The notes under the pieces were generated by a model, which saw only the letters and a list, made by a program, of their open reading frames with translations, ran no database searches and was not told the DNA's origin. The position numbers and the translations under genes are program-made. This document shows positions 17,434 to 25,911 of a stretch of DNA of 64,000 bases, in pieces. Source of the DNA: JBBRVW01 sp963784645 (GTDB lineage Bacteria > Actinomycetota > Actinomycetes > JACCUZ01); contig CAWARY010000005.1 in the NCBI GenBank assembly GCA_963784645.1, forward strand, positions 682,001-746,000, written 5' to 3'. How positions within the stretch are numbered: position 1 is the first letter of the stretch; each line of letters opens with the position of its first letter.

Positions 17434-17934
17434 TCAGGCGATGGCGGCGTCCACCGTCTTCTTCATCGCCCTGGGTGCGAGCGGGGAGCGGGGGGCCTTC
17501 TTCTTCATCTCCAGCATCCGGTCCCCGAGCTCGCCGAGCTGCTTGCGGCCGAGCCCCGCACGGACCTTGGGGAACCAGTCGTCCTCCTCCTCGCCCATGT
17601 GGTGCTCGACGTTCTCGATGAGCACCGTCATCTTCGGCGCGAACCGCTCGTGCGAGGCGTCCATCGCGAACAGCTCGAGGACCAGGAGGTCGGCGACGTG
17701 GTGCTCCTCGTAGGACTCGAGGACGTCGTCCTCGAGATCGGGCAGCAGCCGGCGCACCTCCGGGTACATCAACTCGTTCTCGAGGTAGGTGTGGACCGTC
17801 AGCTCCTCGAGGATCTGCTTGGCGACCTTGTTCTTCGTGGCGTGCGCGTCGTCGCCGGCCTTCTCGAACTGGCGGAACAGCTTCCGCATCAGCTTGTGGT
17901 CCTCCTTGAGGAGGACGATCGCGTCCTTCGCCAC
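17434..17934 (-). CDS. Hemerythrin HHE domain protein
   Basis: A 166-residue four-helix protein with di-iron ligands in KEDHKLMRKLF, HTYLENELMYPE, EEHHVADL and VEHHMGEEEDDWFPK. Relatives sense or store oxygen and nitric oxide or protect against oxidative stress. The GTG at 17934 is chosen because an AAGGAG lies 8 bp upstream and VAKDAIVLLKEDH matches the usual family start. A longer frame to 18021 has no supporting site. The C-terminus is Lys-rich. Confidence 0.88.
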   Translation of the reverse strand: MAKDAIVLLKEDHKLMRKLFRQFEKAGDDAHATKNKVAKQILEELTVHTYLENELMYPEVRRLLPDLEDDVLESYEEHHVADLLVLELFAMDASHERFAPKMTVLIENVEHHMGEEEDDWFPKVRAGLGRKQLGELGDRMLEMKKKAPRSPLAPRAMKKTVDAAIA

Positions 17935-18017
17935 GGCAGGGCTCCTTCGGTCGTCCGGGTGAGGGTCGGGTGCGTGCTGCCCGTGGCCGGCCGGTCGAAA
18001 CAACGAGGAGGCGGGTG

Positions 18018-18800
18018 TCACGCCAGGTCGAGGTCGACGACGACGGGAGCGTGGTCGGAGGGTCCCTTCCCCTTCCGGGCGTCACGGTCGACGTAGGCGT
18101 CCGTCACGGCGTCGGCGAAGGCCGGGGTCGCGTAGACCAGGTCGATGCGCATCCCCATGTTCTTGTGGAACATCCCCGCCCGGTAGTCCCAGTAGGTGAA
18201 GGGCCGGTCGTACTTCATCGGCCGGGGCACCACGTCCACCAGGCCGGTGTCGATCAACCGCGCGAGCGCCGCCCGCTCCGGTTCGGTGACGTGCGTCGAG
18301 CTCGCGAAGGCCGCGATGTCCCACACGTCGTCGTCGGCCGGCGCGACGTTGTAGTCGCCGCAGACCGCGTACGGCGCGGCGCCCGACGAGAGCTCGGCCT
18401 CGACGGTGCCCCGCAGCGCGGCGAGCCACTCGAGCTTGTAGGCGTAGTGCTCGTGGCCGGGCTCCCGCCCGTTCGGCACGTACACCGACCACAGCCGGAG
18501 CGGGCCGCAGGTCGCCCCGAGGGCCCGGCACTCCGGGCCGGGGAAGCCCGGCTGGTCGCGCAGGCCGGCTGTGACGTCGGCGAGCCCCACCCTGGACAGC
18601 AGCGCGACGCCGTTCCACCGGCCGTCGCCGTGCGTCGCGACCTGGTATCCCAGGGCCTCGACCTCCGCGCGCGGGAAGCCGTCGTCCGCGATCTTGGTCT
18701 CCTGCAGGCACAGCGCGTCGGGCGCGGTCTGCTCCAGCCACTCGAGCAGCCGGGGGAGCCGGGCGACGACGGAGTTGACGTTCCAGGTGGCGATCCGCAC
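18018..18800 (-). CDS. xthA: Exodeoxyribonuclease III
   Basis: A 260-residue AP endonuclease/3'-5' exonuclease. Motifs are WNVNSVVARL, LQETKI (catalytic Glu), YVPNG, GDYNVAP (Asp/Asn pair), IDLVYAT and the terminal SDHAPV. It nicks abasic sites in base-excision repair. GTG 18800 is preceded by CAGAGT and 7 nt, another leaderless-type arrangement. Confidence 0.93.
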   Translation of the reverse strand: MRIATWNVNSVVARLPRLLEWLEQTAPDALCLQETKIADDGFPRAEVEALGYQVATHGDGRWNGVALLSRVGLADVTAGLRDQPGFPGPECRALGATCGPLRLWSVYVPNGREPGHEHYAYKLEWLAALRGTVEAELSSGAAPYAVCGDYNVAPADDDVWDIAAFASSTHVTEPERAALARLIDTGLVDVVPRPMKYDRPFTYWDYRAGMFHKNMGMRIDLVYATPAFADAVTDAYVDRDARKGKGPSDHAPVVVDLDLA

Positions 18801-18911
18801 CCGCCCGACTCTGCCAGACCGCGGATCGGCCCGGCAGGCGCGACCTGCGCCCGCCGGGGCGCGGGTGGATCGCGCCCGCTCGGAGGTGGGGCGGTCCGCG
18901 GTGCCGGTTCC

Positions 18912-20381
18912 TCAGGCCGGGGTGCGCACGCCCTCCTGCTCCTGGCGGGCCACCGCGGACCGGCCGAGCAGCAGCCAGCCCACGAGCCCCACGAGGAAGG
19001 CGACGAAGACGCCGAGGTTGGCATACGCCCACGCCCCGTCGGTCTTCGACCCGAGACCGAAGGGCTCCAGCAGGTAGCCCTGCCAGGTGAGCCAGCTGGC
19101 CAGGCCGTTGGTCACCAGGCCCCAGCCGAGCACGGTGCCGGCCACGATGAGCGCGACCCCGGGCAGCTGGAAGGCGCCGTAGCGGCCGCGCGGGTCGTAG
19201 AGCTCGGCGTCGGCGTAGGGGCCGCGACGCAGCAGCAGGTCGGCGACGAAGACACCGGCCCAGGCCGCGATCGGGACGCCGATGGTGATGAGGAACCCCT
19301 GGAAGGGCACGAGGAAGCTGTCGGCGAAGAAGACGACGTAGATCGCGCCCAGGATCATGATGACGCCGTCGATGCCGGCCGCCACCGGGCGGCGCACCTT
19401 GACGCCCAGGGTGAGCAGCGCGAGCCCGGACGAGTAGATGTCGAGCACCGCGCCACCGACCAGGCCCAGCACGGCGACGAGAATGAACGGCACGAGGTAC
19501 CACGTGGGGAGCAGCTTGGTCAGCGCCCCGATCGGGTCGTTGGCGATGTTGCCGCTGAGCTTGTCGCTGGACAGGGCCAGCAGGATGCCGAAGATCGTCA
19601 GCACGATCGGTGCGGCGGCACCGCCGAAGGTGGTCCAGCCGAACACTCCCCGGCCGGACGACTGGCGAGGCAGGTAGCGGGAGTAGTCGGCGGCCGTGTT
19701 GGCCCAGCCGACCCCGAAGCCGGTCGCGACCAGCGCCAGGGCGCCGATGAACGCCTGGGTCGAGCCCGCCGGCGCGTCACCGACCGTGCTCCAGCTGACC
19801 TCGTCCAGGGTCAGCGCGACGAAGCCGACGGTGAGGACGATCGTCGCGAGCGTGATCCAGGTCTGCAGCCGCATGATGACGTCGAAGCCGAGGACGCCGG
19901 CGACCATGACGAGGGCCGCCGTCACGACGAAGCCCAGCACCTTCGTGGCGTCCCCGCCGCCCCAGCCGAGCTCGTCGAAGACCGTGGCGGTGGCCAGCGA
20001 CGACAGCGAGACCAGGACGGTCTCCCAGCCGACGAGGAGCACCCAGGACAGGAAGGTGGGCAGCGCGTTGCCGGTCACGCCGAAGGCGGCGCGGCTGATC
20101 ACCATCGTCGGCGCGGACCCCCGCTTGCCCGCGAGGGCCACCACGCCGCACAGCGCGAAGGACGCCACGATCCCGATCACCGCCGCGATCGTCGCCTGCC
20201 AGAACGAGACACCGAACCCGACGACGAACGAGCCGTAGCTGATGGCGAGCACCGAGACGTTCGCCGCGAACCACGGCCAGAACAGGTCGCGCGGCGATCC
20301 CTTGCGCTCCGACTCGGCGATGACGTTGATGCCGTTCAGCTCGACAGCGAGCCCGCCGGTGGTCTCCGACGTGGTGGTCAT
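18912..20381 (-). CDS. NCS1-family purine/cytosine (or thiamine-type) permease
   Basis: A 489-residue membrane protein with about 12 hydrophobic segments. Segments matching the cytosine/purine/uracil/allantoin permease family are FWPWFAANVSVLAISYG, AFGVTGNALPTFLSWVLLVGWE and GWANTAADYSRYLPR. The cytosolic N-terminus is about 35 residues. It sits 51 bp downstream of the purine nucleoside phosphorylase stop and reads in the same direction. A nucleobase salvage pair is plausible; substrate is inferred only. Confidence 0.88.
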   Translation of the reverse strand: MTTTSETTGGLAVELNGINVIAESERKGSPRDLFWPWFAANVSVLAISYGSFVVGFGVSFWQATIAAVIGIVASFALCGVVALAGKRGSAPTMVISRAAFGVTGNALPTFLSWVLLVGWETVLVSLSSLATATVFDELGWGGGDATKVLGFVVTAALVMVAGVLGFDVIMRLQTWITLATIVLTVGFVALTLDEVSWSTVGDAPAGSTQAFIGALALVATGFGVGWANTAADYSRYLPRQSSGRGVFGWTTFGGAAAPIVLTIFGILLALSSDKLSGNIANDPIGALTKLLPTWYLVPFILVAVLGLVGGAVLDIYSSGLALLTLGVKVRRPVAAGIDGVIMILGAIYVVFFADSFLVPFQGFLITIGVPIAAWAGVFVADLLLRRGPYADAELYDPRGRYGAFQLPGVALIVAGTVLGWGLVTNGLASWLTWQGYLLEPFGLGSKTDGAWAYANLGVFVAFLVGLVGWLLLGRSAVARQEQEGVRTPA

Positions 20382-20432
20382 GAGCTGTCCTCTCCTCGCT
20401 GGTGGAGCCGGCTCTGGGGGCCGGGGCCGGGG

Positions 20433-21221
20433 TCATCGTCGCGCATCGGCTCGCAGAACGACGGGCAGCACCGCCGAGACGCGCCGGGCGGTCGACTCCG
20501 CGACAGCGACCACGTCGTCGGGGTCGAGCTCCTCGCCGGTGCCCTCCAGGGTCGTGACGGCCGACAGGCCGAGCAGCTCCAGACCGGCAGCGCGCGCCGC
20601 GATCGCTTCGACGACGGTGGACATCCCGACCAGGTCGGCGCCGAGCGTGCGCAGCATCGCGGTCTCGGCGACGGTCTGCACCGACGGGCCGCGCAGCTGC
20701 GCGTAGACGGCCTCGACCAGGGTCGGGTCGGCCCCGCGCGCGAGCGCCCTCAGCCGGGGCGACCAGGCGTCGGTGAGGTCGACGAACTGCGGACCGTCCA
20801 GCGGCGAGACGAACGTGAGGTTGAGGTGGTCGGCCAGCAGCGCGCCGGTGCCGGGGGGCCAGTCGGCTCGCAGTCCACCGCTGGCATTGGTGAGCACCGC
20901 GACGCGCGCGCCGGTGGCTGCCGCGACCCGCAGCGGGTGTGCCACCGGACCGGGCCCGTGGCCCTCGTAGAGGTGGGTGCGGCCGAGGTAGGCGAGCACG
21001 GCCACCCCGTCGAGGTCGTAGGACCGGACCACACCGCGGTGCCCGGGAGCGACCGGCGCGACGAACCCCGGCAGCTCGGCCACCGGCAGCTCGGCGACCG
21101 GGGTCCCGAGGGCGTCGGCGGCGGCGTCCCAGCCCGAGCCGAGGACGACGACGGCGCCGTGCCGGGGTACGCCGGTGCGCTCGGCGAGTGCGTCCGCGGC
21201 CGCAGCCACCGTGTCGGGCAC
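20433..21221 (-). CDS. Purine-nucleoside phosphorylase (trimeric type)
   Basis: A 262-residue enzyme cleaving purine nucleosides with phosphate. Motifs are VVLGSGWDAAADAL (phosphate-binding Ser), GHRGVV, RTHLYEGHGP, LTNASGGLR and GADLVGMSTVVEAIAARAAG (containing the ligand-binding MST). It acts in salvage with the permease downstream. GTG 21221 follows TACGGT (21228-21233) by exactly 6 nt, indicating a leaderless transcript. Confidence 0.93.
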   Translation of the reverse strand: MPDTVAAAADALAERTGVPRHGAVVVLGSGWDAAADALGTPVAELPVAELPGFVAPVAPGHRGVVRSYDLDGVAVLAYLGRTHLYEGHGPGPVAHPLRVAAATGARVAVLTNASGGLRADWPPGTGALLADHLNLTFVSPLDGPQFVDLTDAWSPRLRALARGADPTLVEAVYAQLRGPSVQTVAETAMLRTLGADLVGMSTVVEAIAARAAGLELLGLSAVTTLEGTGEELDPDDVVAVAESTARRVSAVLPVVLRADARR

Positions 21222-21227
21222 GGCGTC

Positions 21228-21233
21228 ACCGTA
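21228..21233 (-). promoter_or_regulatory. -10 element, leaderless promoter of purine-nucleoside phosphorylase
   Basis: TACGGT on the minus strand, six bases before GTG 21221, so transcription probably starts at the start codon. No clear -35 is visible. Confidence 0.45.
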
Positions 21234-21485
21234 CCGGGGGCCCGCACCGCGCGGCGGCCAGCTGGCGCTGCGGTCGCCGGGCGTCCCGGCGCGCTACGTC
21301 CCCGGGTACCTGTCTGCCGCGCGCGGACCCTTCCGGTCGTGACGACGACGTGCCGCCGCTGCGCGGTGTCTATCCCGGCCCCGGTGGCGGCCGGCTGTCC
21401 GTGTCGATGCAGTTCCCCCGGCTTCGCGGGACGCACGCCGCGCCAGGACATTTCGCCCGTCCGGGGCCAGTCCGACCAGGGTTCC

Positions 21486-21514
21486 TTGACTCTTTCTGAT
21501 CATGGCTCTACTAC
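21486..21514 (+). promoter_or_regulatory. Promoter for the DUF6220-like/multicopper oxidase pair
   Basis: TTGACT (21486-21491), a 17-bp spacer, then TACTAC (21509-21514). It lies about 64 bp before ATG 21578, in the AT-richer end of the 356-bp gap 21222-21577. The rest of that gap is GC-rich. It could encode a 71-residue peptide from GTG 21339, which I do not consider convincing. Confidence 0.5.
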
Positions 21515-21577
21515 TGACTCGCCGGCTCGCTCGATGCGGCCGACGAACCAATGATTTCGCTACGTGGGGGAGCGCAG

Positions 21578-22036
21578 ATGAGGAACGTCTATCGGGTCCT
21601 GGCGTACCTGCTCGCGGTCGAGGTGGTCGTGCAGGCCATGGCCATCGCCTATGCCATCGCCGGGCTGGGCAAGTGGGTCGCGGACGACGGCGGGGTGCTC
21701 AACAAGCAGGTCATCGACAGCGACTCGCCCGACTTCCCGGGTGTGGGCGGCTTCGCCACGCACGGCATCAACGGGACGATGATCATCCCTATCGTCGTCA
21801 TCCTGCTGCTCGTCGTGTCGTTCTTCGCCAAGGTGCCCGGCGGGGTCCGCAGGGCCGCGATCCTGTTCGGTCTGGTCGCCCTGCAGGTCTTCCTCGGGAT
21901 CTTCTCGCACAGCATCCCGTTCGTGATCGTGCTGCACGTGCTCAACGCGTTCGGCATCCTCGGGATGGCACTGTTCGCCGCCCGCAGGACCACGGTCGTG
22001 CAGGAGGCGGCACAGCCGTCGTCGGTGGCCGTCTAG
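21578..22036 (+). CDS. Small four-helix membrane protein (DUF6220-like)
   Basis: A 152-residue integral membrane protein with hydrophobic segments at about 5-28, 62-82, 91-107 and 112-135. It has scattered histidines (ATHGINGTM, FSHSIPFVIVLHVL) on helix faces. The start ATG 21578 has GGGGGAG 5 bp upstream; ATG 21551 lacks a site. Its stop is 1 bp before the TTG of the multicopper oxidase, so the two are cotranscribed. The histidine pattern would suit haem or copper ligation; the function is not known. Confidence 0.75.
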   Translation: MRNVYRVLAYLLAVEVVVQAMAIAYAIAGLGKWVADDGGVLNKQVIDSDSPDFPGVGGFATHGINGTMIIPIVVILLLVVSFFAKVPGGVRRAAILFGLVALQVFLGIFSHSIPFVIVLHVLNAFGILGMALFAARRTTVVQEAAQPSSVAV

Positions 22037-22037
22037 C

Positions 22038-23480
22038 TTGACGCGGGAGCGCCGGCGGCTGCTGGTCGCCCTGGTCGCCACCGTCGCCGTCCTCGGCACG
22101 CTGGCGTACTACTGGCAGGCCAGCCTGCTGCCCGGCAGCTACTCGGTGATGGACATGGGGTACGCCGACTACGGCGGCGGCGCCACGACGATGGCTGACC
22201 ACCACGCGGGCGGGCGCAGCGTCGCTGACCTGGTGGCCGACCCGGCCCGTCCGGCCGACGTGCGGGTGACCCTCACCGTGCGCAAGGAGCGGTTCCGGCT
22301 CGCCTCCGGCGAGGAGGTCGACGGCTACACCGTCAACCACGTCTCACCCGGCCCCGTGATCCGCGCCGTGCAGGGACAGCTCGTCGAGGTACGTCTGGTG
22401 AACGCGTCGGTGCCGGCCGGCGTCACGCTGCACTGGCACGGCGTCGACGTCCCCAACGCCGAGGACGGCGTCGCGGGCGTCACCCAGGACGCGGTCCGGG
22501 TCGGGAAGTCGTTCACCTACCGGTTCGTCGCCGACCAGGTCGGCACCTACTGGTACCACTCGCACCAGCTCTCGCACGCCCAGGTCCAGGGCGGCCTCCT
22601 GGGGGCACTGGTGGTCACCCCGCCGCCCACCGCCGCCGACGTCCGCGACCAGCTCGCGGTCATGCACGTGTACGACGGCATCCCGACCGTGAACGGGGCC
22701 TCTGGCGTGCTGCCGGTCGATGTCCCCGACGGGGAGAAGGTCCGCGTCCGGGTCGTCAACACCGACAACGGTGCCGCCCCGGTGTGGGTCTCCGGCGGTC
22801 CCTCTCGCGTGCTCGCCGTGGACGGGCAGGACGTGAACGGCCCCACGCCGGTGTCCCGGAAGGCGGTGCGGCTCACCGCCGGCGGCCGGGTGGACCTCGA
22901 GGTGACGGCACCGGCCCGGGTGGACCTCGGTGGTGCCGCGGCGCTCGCGCTGGGGTCCGCCGTCCGGGCCGACCCGCAGCCGACCGCGCTGGTCGACTTC
23001 CTGCGCTACGGCACCGCGGCGCCGCTCGGGTTCGACCCGAGGCACGCCGACCGCAGGTTCGAGTACTCCATCGGTCGCCGTCCTGGTTTCGTCGAGGGCC
23101 GGCCCGGCCTGTGGTGGTCGATCAACGGTCACCTGTTCCCCGACGTGCCGATGTACGTCGTGCAGGAGGGCGACGTGGTGCGGATGCACATCGAGAACCA
23201 CAGCCGGACCGTGCACCCGATGCACCTGCACGGCCACCACGCGGTGGTGCTCGCCCGGGACGGGAAGAAGGCGACCGGCAGCCCGTGGTGGGTCGACTCG
23301 CTCGACGTGGCCAGCGGGCACAGCTATGACATCGCCTTCCTGGCGGACAACCCCGGGATCTGGATGGACCACTGCCACAACCTGCCGCACGCCGCGCAGG
23401 GCCTGGTGGCCCACCTGATGTACGCCGGGGTCACCGAGCCGTACCGGGTCGGCGGTGGCAAGCACAACCAGCCCGAGTGA
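22038..23480 (+). CDS. Multicopper oxidase (laccase-type), membrane-anchored
   Basis: A 480-residue extracytoplasmic oxidase. An N-terminal helix (residues 8-24) anchors or exports it. Copper ligands are visible in LHWHGVD, YWYHSHQL, HPMHLHGHH and MDHCHNLPHAAQG, the last being the type-1 Cys-His cluster. The axial position is aliphatic in GLVAHLMY. The start is TTG 22038. It is translationally coupled to the small membrane protein upstream. Substrate (metal or phenol) cannot be read from sequence. Confidence 0.9.
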   Translation: MTRERRRLLVALVATVAVLGTLAYYWQASLLPGSYSVMDMGYADYGGGATTMADHHAGGRSVADLVADPARPADVRVTLTVRKERFRLASGEEVDGYTVNHVSPGPVIRAVQGQLVEVRLVNASVPAGVTLHWHGVDVPNAEDGVAGVTQDAVRVGKSFTYRFVADQVGTYWYHSHQLSHAQVQGGLLGALVVTPPPTAADVRDQLAVMHVYDGIPTVNGASGVLPVDVPDGEKVRVRVVNTDNGAAPVWVSGGPSRVLAVDGQDVNGPTPVSRKAVRLTAGGRVDLEVTAPARVDLGGAAALALGSAVRADPQPTALVDFLRYGTAAPLGFDPRHADRRFEYSIGRRPGFVEGRPGLWWSINGHLFPDVPMYVVQEGDVVRMHIENHSRTVHPMHLHGHHAVVLARDGKKATGSPWWVDSLDVASGHSYDIAFLADNPGIWMDHCHNLPHAAQGLVAHLMYAGVTEPYRVGGGKHNQPE

Positions 23481-23596
23481 CGGTCGCCGCGGCCGGCCCC
23501 CTGGGCCAGCGCGTCGGCCGGCCCGCTGCCGGATCCGCCGTCGCTGACACGGCGTCTCGTTGGTGGTCCGTCCACGCCTGTCCGGAGGTCGCGTCC

Positions 23597-24379
23597 CTAC
23601 CGCCGCTGCAACCGCTCGGCGGGCGACCAGCCCGTCTCGTCCGGCACCCGGTCGGTGCCGATCCCCGACGCGGCCGGCTGCTCGTCGGCCACGGGACGGG
23701 ACCGCCGGCCGACGCGCCCGGCGGCCAGCGTCAGGGCGACTCCGAGCGCGATGCCCCCCAGGCCCCACCCGAGCATCCCGGCGTCGGGTCCGCTCGCATC
23801 CGCGGCGGGCTGCGTCGCCGGAGGCGCGGCGCCGGAGGTGGTGTCAGTGGCCTTCTGACCGGACGTGACGTCCGGCTGGTCGGGGCTGGTGCTCGCGGGG
23901 CCGGGACCGGCGTCCGGGACACCGGCGACACCGAGCCGGTGCAGCAGGGCCGCGAGCTCCTTCGCGTCGACGGCGGTGTGCCAGACGGGCGCCGCGCTCC
24001 CGATGCTGCCGTCGCCGCTGGCGTCCCACTGGGTCGCAATCCATGGTCCGCCGGCGGCGTCCAGGTAGACCCGGTCCACCCGCCACACCGTGACGTCGTG
24101 GATCAGCCAGGTCAGCGTGACCTCCGGCCCGGACGCGTGCTCGGTCCCCGAGCCGTCGACCTCGCCGGCGGTCCCGGTGCCGGAGAACGCGCCGACGTCC
24201 CTCGCCAGGGTCTCGTAGTCGCCGTCGCCGGTGTAGAGAGAGGCGGTGGCGCCGGCCCCGGGCACCACCAGCAGCACGCTGGTCGGGCCGCCGGCGTGGG
24301 CCGGCCCGGCCGCGAGCAGGGCCAGCGACGCGAGTGTGAGGGCGGTCGCAGCGGTCAGGGCGGTGCGGTACCGGCGCAT
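23597..24379 (-). CDS. Secreted/membrane-anchored protein of unknown function
   Basis: A 260-residue protein with a signal peptide (MRRYRTALTAATALTLASLALLAAGPAHA), a globular region of about 140 residues rich in Gly, Trp and Asp (ending in LHRLGVAG), a Pro/Ser/Thr-rich stalk, and a C-terminal helix (MLGWGLGGIALGVALTLAAG) before a basic tail. This is the layout of an actinobacterial surface protein anchored by its C-terminus. GAGGAG lies 7 bp before ATG 24379. I do not recognise the extracellular domain. It follows the anti-sigma gene. Confidence 0.7.
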   Translation of the reverse strand: MRRYRTALTAATALTLASLALLAAGPAHAGGPTSVLLVVPGAGATASLYTGDGDYETLARDVGAFSGTGTAGEVDGSGTEHASGPEVTLTWLIHDVTVWRVDRVYLDAAGGPWIATQWDASGDGSIGSAAPVWHTAVDAKELAALLHRLGVAGVPDAGPGPASTSPDQPDVTSGQKATDTTSGAAPPATQPAADASGPDAGMLGWGLGGIALGVALTLAAGRVGRRSRPVADEQPAASGIGTDRVPDETGWSPAERLQRR

Positions 24380-24437
24380 GTCGGCTCCTCGGGTCCGGTG
24401 CCGCTGGTACACCGCGGCGCCGCTTCCGGTTCCCGGC

Positions 24438-25214
24438 TCAGGGGGCGTCGACCGAGCCGGCGATCGCCAGGGCACGTCGCTGGCTCAGGTCCCCTTCGAG
24501 CCGGAGCGTGGTGCCGTTGCGCACCCAGATCAGGGTGTGCCCGGCCAGCCGTGCGCTCTCCCGACGCCGGCTGCCGTCCCGGTTGAGGACGACGACCTCG
24601 TGCGGCTCGTCGAACCACAGGGCGAACTCACCGGCCACCGTCACGAACTCCACGCCGGGCGCGCTCTTGGCGAAGGTGAAGTCGAGGCCGGCGTCGAACT
24701 GGTCCAGCCGCACGGTGCCGTCGGGGCCGCCGGACCAGGTGAGCGAGAGCAGCCGGCGGTCGGCCGACACGGCGACACCCTGCGGCGCCCCCAGGGCGAG
24801 AGGTACGGCGGGCGTGAAGCCGACCTGCCGGGCGGCGACATCGAGGGTGGTCCCGGCGCTCACGGTCGGGGGCGGCCGGGCGCTCGTCGTCACCGGTCCG
24901 TCGCGCCGCTCGACGCGGACCCCCGCGAAGCCGAACCAGTCGGCGACAGCGGCCCGCACCGGCGGCGCGGCGAGCAGCGACAGCAGCAGGGCGACGACGG
25001 CGACCGCCGTGCGTCGGCGGTGTCGTGCCACCGCCCGCCCGGCCCGCACGAGCGCTGCCGTCGGCATCGGGTGCGGCGGAGCGGTGGCCGGCTCCTCGGC
25101 CAGCCGCTCGAGCACCGCCGCCGCCAGCTCCGTTCCCGCGCTCGGCAGCGGCAGGTCGCGACCGAGACCGACAAGCTCGGCGACGAGCGTCTCGTGCCGG
25201 GTGTCAGCCGCCAC
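24438..25214 (-). CDS. Probable anti-sigma factor or sigma-associated membrane protein
   Basis: A 258-residue protein overlapping the end of the ECF sigma gene by 11 bp, the usual anti-sigma position. About 70 cytosolic residues precede one membrane segment (about 72-92, AVAVVALLLSLLAAPP). About 165 extracytoplasmic residues follow, with a repeated beta pattern (LSLTWSGGPDGTVRLDQFD, LIWVRNGTTLRLEGDLS). No zinc-binding anti-sigma (HxxxCxxC) motif is visible, so the anti-sigma role is from position only. Start GTG 25214. Confidence 0.65.
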   Translation of the reverse strand: MAADTRHETLVAELVGLGRDLPLPSAGTELAAAVLERLAEEPATAPPHPMPTAALVRAGRAVARHRRRTAVAVVALLLSLLAAPPVRAAVADWFGFAGVRVERRDGPVTTSARPPPTVSAGTTLDVAARQVGFTPAVPLALGAPQGVAVSADRRLLSLTWSGGPDGTVRLDQFDAGLDFTFAKSAPGVEFVTVAGEFALWFDEPHEVVVLNRDGSRRRESARLAGHTLIWVRNGTTLRLEGDLSQRRALAIAGSVDAP

Positions 25215-25782
25215 CGCGCACCTCCGTCGTCGGCCGGCCGTCCCGGGGAGCGGCTGCTGCCGCCGGAGCATCCAGCGTCGCGGCCAGGCTGTCGAGAGCC
25301 CGGTGCAGCCGCGACTTGACGGTGCCGCGTGGCCAACCCAGCACCGTGGCGGTCTCGGCCTCGTCCAGCTCGAGCAGGTACCGGCAGGCCACGACCTGCC
25401 GGTGCGGCTCCGACAGCAACCCGAGCCCGCGCACCAGCTCGGCCCGGCGCTCCCGCAGGACGATGGCGGTGGCGGGGTCGCCGGCCGCCGCAACCGTGAG
25501 GAGCAGCGGCTCGCTGAGGCGCCAGGCCGCTCGTTCGCGGTCCACCCGGCGTCCGGCGGACCGGTGCAGGTTGCGGGTCTCGTTGGCGACGATCTGCAGC
25601 AGCCAGGGCCGGAACGGCGCCCCCTCGCGGAACCGGCCGAGCGCGCGGTACGCCTTCACGAATGCCTCCTGGACGACGTCCTCGGCGTCCGGTCCGGCGC
25701 CGAGCAGGGCAGCGGTGCGCACTGCGACCGGGGCATGGCGAGCCACCAGCTCCGCGTACGCGTCGCGGTCGCCGCCGCGCAC
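25204..25782 (-). CDS. ECF-type RNA polymerase sigma factor
   Basis: A 192-residue sigma-70 of the extracytoplasmic function group. Region 2 is DAYAELVARHAPVAVRTA, DAEDVVQEAFVKAYRAL and FRPWLLQIVANE. Region 4 is LLSEPHRQVVACRYL, LDEAETATVLGWPRGTVKSRLHRAL. GTG 25782 is the first usual start codon. However, the frame stays open upstream through a typical ECF lead (EDADVLARVRGGD) to about 25830, where GGACGGAG precedes ACC-ATC. The true start may be a rare codon there. It pairs with the membrane protein downstream. Confidence 0.88.
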   Translation of the reverse strand: MRGGDRDAYAELVARHAPVAVRTAALLGAGPDAEDVVQEAFVKAYRALGRFREGAPFRPWLLQIVANETRNLHRSAGRRVDRERAAWRLSEPLLLTVAAAGDPATAIVLRERRAELVRGLGLLSEPHRQVVACRYLLELDEAETATVLGWPRGTVKSRLHRALDSLAATLDAPAAAAAPRDGRPTTEVRGGG

Positions 25783-25911
25783 CCGGGCCAGGACGTCGGC
25801 GTCCTCGCGGTCGGGGCTGATGGTCTCCGTCCTCTCGCGTCTCCTGCCGTGTCTACACCGGCCGGTGCCGCCGGGTTCCGGGGATCGGGCTGCGCGGGGC
25901 GGCCGGTCGCG

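Noticed and set aside
17970..21554. A 1194-residue plus-strand open frame
   Set aside because: It lies antisense to hemerythrin, xthA, the NCS1 permease and PNP, has a low-complexity Arg/Gly/Asp/His/Glu composition typical of high-GC shadow frames, and no family motifs.
21339..21554. 71-residue cysteine-rich ORF upstream of the membrane protein
   Set aside because: It runs through the -35/-10 region, has no ribosome site, and its composition looks random.
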